Shown here: positions 57,765 through 64,000 of the stretch, one piece after another
How positions within the stretch are numbered: position 1 is the stretch's first letter
How the letters are laid out: each line of letters starts with the position of its first letter
Assembly: GCA_029876055.1 (NCBI GenBank)
Contig: CM056875.1
Location: forward strand, 3,621,001-3,685,000
DNA from: Madurella fahalii
Lineage: Eukaryota; Ascomycota; Sordariomycetes; Sordariales
Reading direction: 5' to 3'
DNA length: 64,000 bases
The notes under the pieces: model-generated
What the model was told of the DNA's origin: nothing
The model's input: the letters and a program-made list of their open reading frames with translations, nothing else
The model's database searches: none
Made by a program: the position numbers and the translations under genes

Positions 57765-58565
57765 TCATCGCCATTTGAAGCCTGGTACCCAACGGAAAAT
57801 AAAAACGCCAATGTAAATCCAAGCTATTCCCTTTCGGAACTCTACTTTGGCGTAAACGCAACCATCGTCCCCATCTTTGGGGATCCGACACGTCCGCCAA
57901 GTGAACCAGCGCGGCGCGTCCGGGTCGGCCAGTCGGAAGTCGTACTTTTGAATCAGATGGGCGAGAATCACCTTGACCAGGACCGTGCCGTAGAAGCATC
58001 CGGGTCCTTTTTTTTTCCCATTAACAAAAGTACCGCGCAATGTCAGGGTGTGTATGGTAAGAAAAGAAGGACGCACCCAGTCTCCCTCCTCGATCCCCAC
58101 GTGTAAAACGTATGTCGACATCCACCAGCTTCGAGGGGTTTGGGCAGTTCCTGAGGCATCTTCAGACACAGCAACGCCAAAGACGGTCGACTACCTCCTG
58201 CGGCATGAACCGGAACCCGCTAAAGCGCAAGGGCTCCAGATAGAACTCTGCGTTTTGCATGATGGCCGTCACAGGTGTGCATGCCAAATCATCCGGGGCC
58301 AGGTACGTGCCACCGGAGGGGGTAAAGGGCACGAGGGCGCAGCGGCGGGTGGCTTCTGATCGAAGTGATAATAAGATACATTAATAAGCGAGCGAGAAAT
58401 GCTAACGCACGAGACTCAACACGATCCAAACGTGCAGATTCCTTGACGAAGCTATCAACCAAAGGCAGCCCCTGCCCTGTCTGCATGAAGCTGTCGCACT
58501 GGGATCCGAGTTCCTCATGCAGGGACTGGATGTATTCAGGATACAGGCAAAATGTCTTCGATGGC
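57765..58565 (-). pseudogene. Cytochrome P450 remnant (C-terminal third)
   Basis: Minus-strand pieces read YPEYIQSLHEELGSQC, then GLPLVDSFVKESARLDRVES (the K-helix ExxR motif as ESAR), then in another frame ACTPVTAIMQNAEFYLEP and FRFMPQEVVD, and finally FYGTVLVKVILAHLIQKYDF followed by DPDAPRWFTWRTCRIPKD. This is the order I-helix end, K-helix, meander, heme-binding loop and L-helix of fungal class II P450s. The heme loop (FxxGxxxCxG) is damaged: it falls in an A9 run and reads KKKGPGCFYG. The N-terminal two thirds are absent, and the 5' end abuts the start of the divergent permease relic. It cannot encode a working enzyme. Confidence 0.75.
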
Positions 58566-58610
58566 GTAGACGGATCGCCCTCGGCCGGTTGACTGCCGTT
58601 GACAGACAGA

Positions 58611-60738
58611 ATGGGAACTGAAGATCCGCCGGCCGAGCATCGGCCATCCAACAGCGATGAGGAGCGCAGTGAGAACCGTCTGGCCCAGTTTGGGTACACG
58701 CAGGAGCTGAAGCGCGATTGGGGACTGGCGCATAATTTTGGGGTGTCCTCCATTATTGTGAGCTCTAACGAGACTGTCCCCGAGGGTGGGGCTGATGTTG
58801 TCCCCAGAGCGTCATCATTGGTATCTCGACGTTGTTCTCATATGGCCTCGACACGGGAAAACCGGCCGGTATGTCAGGTTAATCCTTTGCCTTTCGCGCT
58901 GCTTATACTTTCCAGTCATGTCTATAGGGTAAATCGTCATATCCTTTCTCAACCTCCTCTTCGCTATCGCCATCGTCGAGATCATCTCGGCGGTTCCCAC
59001 CAGTGGAGGGCCCTACTTCTGAGCTGCTAAGCTTGCGCCGCTTCGCTAGTCGCTCTTTTCCACCTGGTTCACGGGGTGGTATAACCTACTCGGGCATGTC
59101 GCTGTCACTACAGGCATCTCGTTCGGCCTCGCCAATCTCATCCCCATAGCGGTTACCGTCAAGAATCCCAACTTCGCCCCCACCCAGCGTATCACCATCG
59201 GTATCCATATAGCGTTGCTACTTTCACGTAGCGTAGTCAATACCTTTAGTGTCCGCATTCTACGCGATCTAAAACAATGTCTTGATCGTATTGCACAGCG
59301 TCGGCATCACCGCCATTTGTATCGCCATGCTGGCCAAAGCGGCGACGTGCTAGCTGGCTTCGTTTGCGTTTCGCAAGTTTAACCACGGGACGGGCGTGAA
59401 TGGGGAAGGCTGGGGTACTCGTGCTAGCGCTGCTCATGTGACCATCTGCGGATGCTGGTTGAGTCAATACGCGCTAACATGGTGAGCTCCCCTATCCCTC
59501 CTACCATGTGCAAAATATTTTGACCTTGTGGTCTACAGATTTGATGCATCAGCCTAACTAAGTGAAGAAACAAAAAAGCTAGTTGGAGCATCCCAACTGG
59601 CGTGGTATCATCCGTGGGCTTCTCTCTTCGGCTTCTTTGTCTTGATGGCCTTCCTTTTTTCGATCCAGGACTTCGATAGGACGTTGGATAGCACATATAG
59701 CCAGCCCGTGCTACAGGTTCTTGTCGATTTTGCTGGTGAATATGGGGCGTTGGTTCCGTTTTCGTTGATTATGAGTATATACCCCGTAACCCTTGTGGAA
59801 TAGATGAGCGTAAAGGGTGCTGTATGCTGATTGAGAACAGTTTGTGTCTGACATTGCGGGCTTTTAGTATGACTAGCAATAGTCGGATGATGTTTACTTT
59901 GCTAGGGATGGGGGAATGGTGGGTCTTACTTTCTATGCCTCCCTATTCACTTCAGAAACTCTCCTTAGGCGCTCTCTTCTCTCTCTAGATTCCTACTCCC
60001 CAGCCCTGTGGTTCTGTCTAGTTCCCTCTCCAGTAACCTCTGCAGACTTGTTGTCTGTCTAGTTCCCCCCTTCTCTCTCCAGGACCCTCTCTCTCCAGAT
60101 CTGTCGTCATGTCCAGTCCTCTCCCTCTCGACCATCTTTTGTCTTTAAATTTGTGTCTTCCAACCTTCTCTGGAGTTCCCTCGTTCAGCTTGCAGCTAAC
60201 ACACATCAGCACATCTTCTTCCACGAAGTCAACGTCCGTTTCCGCTCCCCATCCGCGCCGTCTAGCTCGCCGCAATCCTCTCTCTCCCATCGCTTGGATC
60301 TTCTGTCGCCTTCGTGGCAACCACCTTGATCGCCACAATCGGACTCTACATCAGTTATGGTCTACCAATCGTCATTGGCATTTTTTACCATCGGTTCGTT
60401 AACGCCTTAAAAGGCCGTTTCAATCTGAAGGATTATCCCGTCTCGTTACCGGGGCTGTCTGCAAGTGGATTAGGTCCATTACCGTGGTGTTTTGCCTCAT
60501 CACCGCGAATCCCGCCACGGGTGAAACATTGAACCATACGGTCGTGGCGGTAGAGGTTTTGTCCATTGGTGCTATCGGCTCCTGAGTGCTGTAGGCGCAT
60601 CGCTGGTTCACGGGCCCGGCGGCGGAGGTGGCGGAGGCGATGCGGCTGGGGATGGATATTACCGAGCCCGGGGCGCTGGAGGAGCGAGAGAAGCAGGAGA
60701 AGAAGCTTGTAGGTGGGAATGAGGTTTCGAGCGAGTAA
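58611..60738 (+). pseudogene. Amino-acid/GABA/choline-type permease pseudogene (APC superfamily)
   Basis: The ATG at 58611 opens an intact N-terminus (LAQFGYTQELKRDWGLAHNF). Then typical APC segments appear with breaks: VIIGISTLFSYGLDTGKPAG, LFAIAIVEIISAVPTSGGPY, WYNLLGHVAVTTGISFGLAN, VTVKNPNFAPTQRITIGI, SLFGFFVLMAFLFSIQDFDR, LIATIGLYISYGLPIVIGIF, and a C-terminus LEEREKQEKKLVGG ending at 60738. Two in-frame stops follow GGPYF (TGA where the family has Trp, then TAG), others lie downstream, and frames change several times. At about 59900-60210 a CT-rich stretch interrupts the coding sense. The family imports amino acids, GABA or choline across the plasma membrane; this copy is dead. Confidence 0.8.
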
Positions 60739-61951
60739 TCTCCGGCACTAAGTCAGCAGGTATGATGGGATGATGAATGATCGATTTGATCAGCGAGGAG
60801 TTAAGGTGGTGTGTATACCCGTGTTCTAGAGTGGATGATAGAATTTCACGACGGAAGGTAAAGTGCTTTGGGCTACCCCGAAGTCGGTGTCTATACCCTG
60901 TTGTTACAGCGATGGCAATAAGATTGTCAGAATGGAGATATCCAATTGTAGCTACTGGACATGCCTTGAGTGGTAACCAATGCCCTCTTCAACATGTTGC
61001 TGTAGTATAAAATCTGCAGCATGGCGCACAACACTCTCTCCTACTTTTGTTATCTCTACTAAACATCCAGACTTGCGCAACATAAAAACAGCATGAGACA
61101 AAAGATTCTAACGGCGCTCCCCTCCCCACCCAACCCACCAAGGACACCACCCAACAACTCCCCAATACCCTACGCCACACCCCCGACAACAGACCCCACA
61201 TCCCCTCAAGCGAATCCCCCTCGCCAATCTTGCCGACCCCGTCTTCCAATCCCCCAGTGATGCCGGTAACAGCACCTCCGACGCCACGACCCAGTCCCCC
61301 CGACTAAGCCCCCACCGGGACCGTCTACGGCGTCGCCTATCCCGCCTTGGGTACCGCCTACGGTATCGCCCTGAAATAAACGTTAGTGGCCAGCAACTCA
61401 CCATCAGCCAGCGCCAGATTTTTTTGTCACGCTGTGTTTGTGGGGTGGGTGTTAGGTGAGAGTTTTCTGGGGGAGAATGGGGCAGAACGGGGCAGAACAA
61501 GGTGGCACAGCTTGACGGAAAGGAACAGACAAATGGATGGCAAGGGCGGGAGTGGGCAGAAAGGTAGAGGGAGGAATATGATATAAGGGACGACGTTGGA
61601 TATCACCCATCACTGTGGAGAAGATGCCAAAGTTAACCGGAATCGAGTATGCAGATTGAAACGGGATAGAATATGGTACGAATTTGTAAAGGATAGGGAT
61701 AGTAACAAAGACGAGAGAGAGAGAGAGAGAAAGGGCAAAAAAAAAAAATAAAAATAAAAATAAAAAAAAAATAAAATAATTCTGTGATTGCAAATCTTGA
61801 TAGTTCCGTTTGTTAGCCTTTAGAAATTCAGCTCCCTTAGCTTAGTCTTAGTTGTCCCACATCATTCCACTTCCCCAGAAAGCACGAGGGTCCAACATTC
61901 CAACCAGGACTTTTGTCAAACCCATTCACTTCCCTCACACACTGGCGAGAC
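60739..61951. other. Gene-free region
   Basis: About 1.2 kb between the permease relic and the 3' end of the GMC gene. C-rich at 61110-61330 (many CCC blocks). A (GA)n plus A-rich tract is listed separately. No gene seen. Confidence 0.5.
61713..61780 (+). repeat. (GA)n and A-rich low-complexity tract
   Basis: About nine GA units at 61713-61730 followed by A4-9T units to 61780. Confidence 0.9.
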
Positions 61952-64000
61952 TCATTTCCCTCCTGGTCCACATTCTAGAATCACATCTGCCGCTCGGCCT
62001 GCGATAGCGTACAACACCGACATCATATGGGACGTGATTTGGAAAGGCAGAATGCCTGCATCGACGACATGCAGATTCTTGGTTCCGTACACCCTGGGGC
62101 ACATGTTACCTTGCGCGTCCTGTGCCTTGCCGCGAAGCGTAGGGAGGGAGGGTAGGTCAGGTAATGGCATGGACCTTACCGCAACTGGGGATCCACAACA
62201 CCACCCAGATGTCTCGGCATCATGGCCGTCGAGCCAATCCAGTGGCTGGCACCAAACATCTGGCTCTTGTACCAGGCGAGGTACTCGCTGTCTGTGCCGT
62301 TCGGTCCGATGGGGGGATTGTAGTAGGCGTCGGCCACAACATCCTGGAAGGGAGTAGACGCAAACACGGCGCGAGATGCCCTTGCGATGGACACGGCAAC
62401 GGCGGCGTCGAAGGAATCTGAGAGAAGCCGCGGCGTTATGATGGGGTGCTTGAGCGGGTCCAATGAGCTGATGTGGATGTGTCCACGCGATAGGGGCACC
62501 AGTGGCCAGAAGGCAGCGTACAGGGTGTTGCCGCCGCTGTCGGCAAGAAATTCGGCGACCGGGACTGAGATGAGAATTCATCTTTAGCTGGGAAACCTGA
62601 AGAGGTGTGGGCCCGCGGGTCTCTTACGGCTGTGGGTGGTGACAAGATGGATGGTAGCATTGAGAATAGCCTCAGCGCCGGGGACATTGACCGCTGCCTG
62701 GGCGTCGACCAGGGCTTGCGCTCGAGAACGGAGATTCTCCCGACAGGTGAGGCTCCCAACGTACGATGCCGATTCTTGGTCATCGTCAGCAAACCGGCGA
62801 CTATTGATGACGGTTGTATGATCTTACCCGCACCCCAGAGTTCGTTGATGTTGATGAGGGAAATCTCTGGGGCAAAGAGATTGATGTCGTCAATTATCGA
62901 CGTGTCATTCTGATACGCGGCCGAAACCAGAGCGTATGTTGCCGTTCCGGGCTGGTCCTGTTCAATTTCTCAGAAAAAGAAAACCACGCCACCTAGTAGG
63001 GGAGATGCGGAAAGGCAAGTTTACGTTTAGATTTGCACCCACACCAGGCAGCTCAACAATCTTGCTTACTCCCGCAGATTTCAGCACGTCTGACCGGCCA
63101 ATTCCTGACCTCTCCAGGATAGGGGCTGTGGCAAGAGATCCTGCCGACAAGATCACGCCACGGGTGGCATAGGCCTTGAACCCCTTCGCCGAAGGTACAC
63201 TGCCGTTGGTCGGCAGGAACACTACTCCCTTGGCAGTGACGTCCCGGCCGAACAGCACTCTGTCGATCTTGTGAGTAGCCAAGACAGTGAGTCCAGTGCG
63301 CTGCTGGCTAGGCGCCCAGAGAAAGCCGTCGGCGGCGGACGAGCGTCGGTTCTTTTTCGTTACCGGGTCGTACCAGATTGTGTATATGGTTGACGCAGAG
63401 GAGACGGACTCTCTGTTTGATAGGTCGTCGCCTATCGCGAGGCCGGGAAAGACCAAAGAAAGCGTTTTCTTGTAAAGAGACGCGGCCCCCGTAATACGCA
63501 TTTGGTGCTGTAAGCAACCAAGTTAGATATACGTGCGCGTAGCCAGAGGGTAGTTTGATGGAAGCTGACCGGGAACGAAGTATTGATGAAGCCATGGTGG
63601 CCATGGACGTCCGGGACCACGGCCGCGCCGTCTGCTGTCTGCGCCGCGTCGGGTGGGATGTTTCTCTCGGCAACATCCATGTACTGCACATCAACTGATC
63701 AGTTGAGCCAGAAATCATCAGCCGAGACTCGATCCCGAGGTTAGTCCTACTGGCTCGAGGTTGTCCCAATTCCAGCCATGATTGCCAAGCGTCTCGAGTG
63801 CATCCATTTCGGCCTTGTCCGGTCTGTACCACACCATCCCGTTGACATTTTGCACGAGACCGGTTAGAACCCTGTAAAAGTCACCCCGTCACCACGGCGA
63901 CTCACTGGAGGTTGACCCCCCGATGCAGGCACCGCTGTCGATGGTCCAAGCCAACAGACTCCCATTGTCGGCATAAGCAGGGTAGCCCCAGTTGCAGAAC
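61952..64000 (-). CDS. GMC oxidoreductase (FAD-dependent), 5' end beyond the window
   Basis: Minus-strand exons: 64000-63906 (partial), about 63871-63751, 63683-63570, 63507-63025, 62957-62828, 62774-62628, 62564-62180 and 62093-61952; all junctions except the first close in phase. The family oxidises alcohols, sugars or secondary metabolites with FAD; members include aryl-alcohol oxidase and cellobiose or choline dehydrogenases. The sequence shows IDSGACIGGST (GMC signature region), NGMVWYRPDKAEMDALE, TRGVILSAGSLATAPILERSGIG (second GMC signature), GVGANLNDQPGTATYAL, and the C-terminal catalytic region ASHWIGSTAMMPRHLGG then ILPFQITSHMMSVLYAIA, supplying the two active-site His positions. 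The FAD-binding Rossmann start lies off the window. The first junction seems to need one base that is not there. Confidence 0.82.

Noticed and set aside
1..64000. CRISPR arrays, operons, riboswitches or phage-type systems
   Set aside because: Introns, gene families and gene spacing are those of a fungal nuclear genome; no regularly spaced repeats of the CRISPR kind were seen.

Overview
The window looks like nuclear DNA of a filamentous ascomycete, most likely Sordariomycetes (Sordariales/Chaetomiaceae-like). The evidence is short introns (mostly 45-120 bp, GT..AG), GC-rich codon use in the core genes, fungus-typical families (CFEM receptor-like protein, Zn2Cys6 factor, YME2, EMI1, mediator subunit 18, Ssa-type Hsp70), and AT-rich mutated transposon relics. 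The taxonomic call is inference from gene content; no marker gene such as rDNA is present.

Region 1-35.9 kb is a dense, intact core. In order: F-box protein (-, cut by the window edge), PLP-homeostasis protein of the YggS/PROSC family (+), a giant repetitive coiled-coil protein of about 2,536 aa (+), mitochondrial seryl-tRNA synthetase (-), EF-hand MscS-type mechanosensitive channel (+), dienelactone hydrolase (-), cytosolic Hsp70 (+), EMI1-like twin CX9C protein (-), mitochondrial YME2 (+), Zn2Cys6 transcription factor (-), MED18 (-) and a CFEM seven-helix receptor-like protein (-). I worked out exon structures by following reading frame and splice phase; nearly all of them close without a frame error.

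Region 36-53 kb is accessory and decaying. It holds a membrane-protein gene with a frame break; a 2.8 kb AT-rich stretch with short inverted repeats and an LTR-like segment; an alpha/beta hydrolase followed by an F-box-C-terminal-like domain; and a second membrane-protein gene whose first intron carries a 5'-truncated non-LTR retrotransposon flanked by a 13-bp target-site duplication. It also holds a broken F-box gene relic, a 264-bp solo LTR with TG..CA ends and a 5-bp duplication, and a second, mutated copy of the same LINE 3' end in the opposite orientation.

Region 56-64 kb has metabolic genes and relics: an intact secreted CE3-type SGNH esterase (+), a cytochrome P450 remnant (-), an amino-acid/choline-type permease pseudogene with stops and an insertion (+), and a GMC oxidoreductase (-, running off the right edge). 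P450 + GMC oxidoreductase + transporter side by side could be a decayed secondary-metabolism or catabolic cluster; that is inference.

I found no convincing undescribed system. The observations most worth checking are the intron-borne LINE, the solo LTR with tRNA-like boxes, the giant repeat protein, and the cluster of apparent one-base deletions confined to accessory genes.
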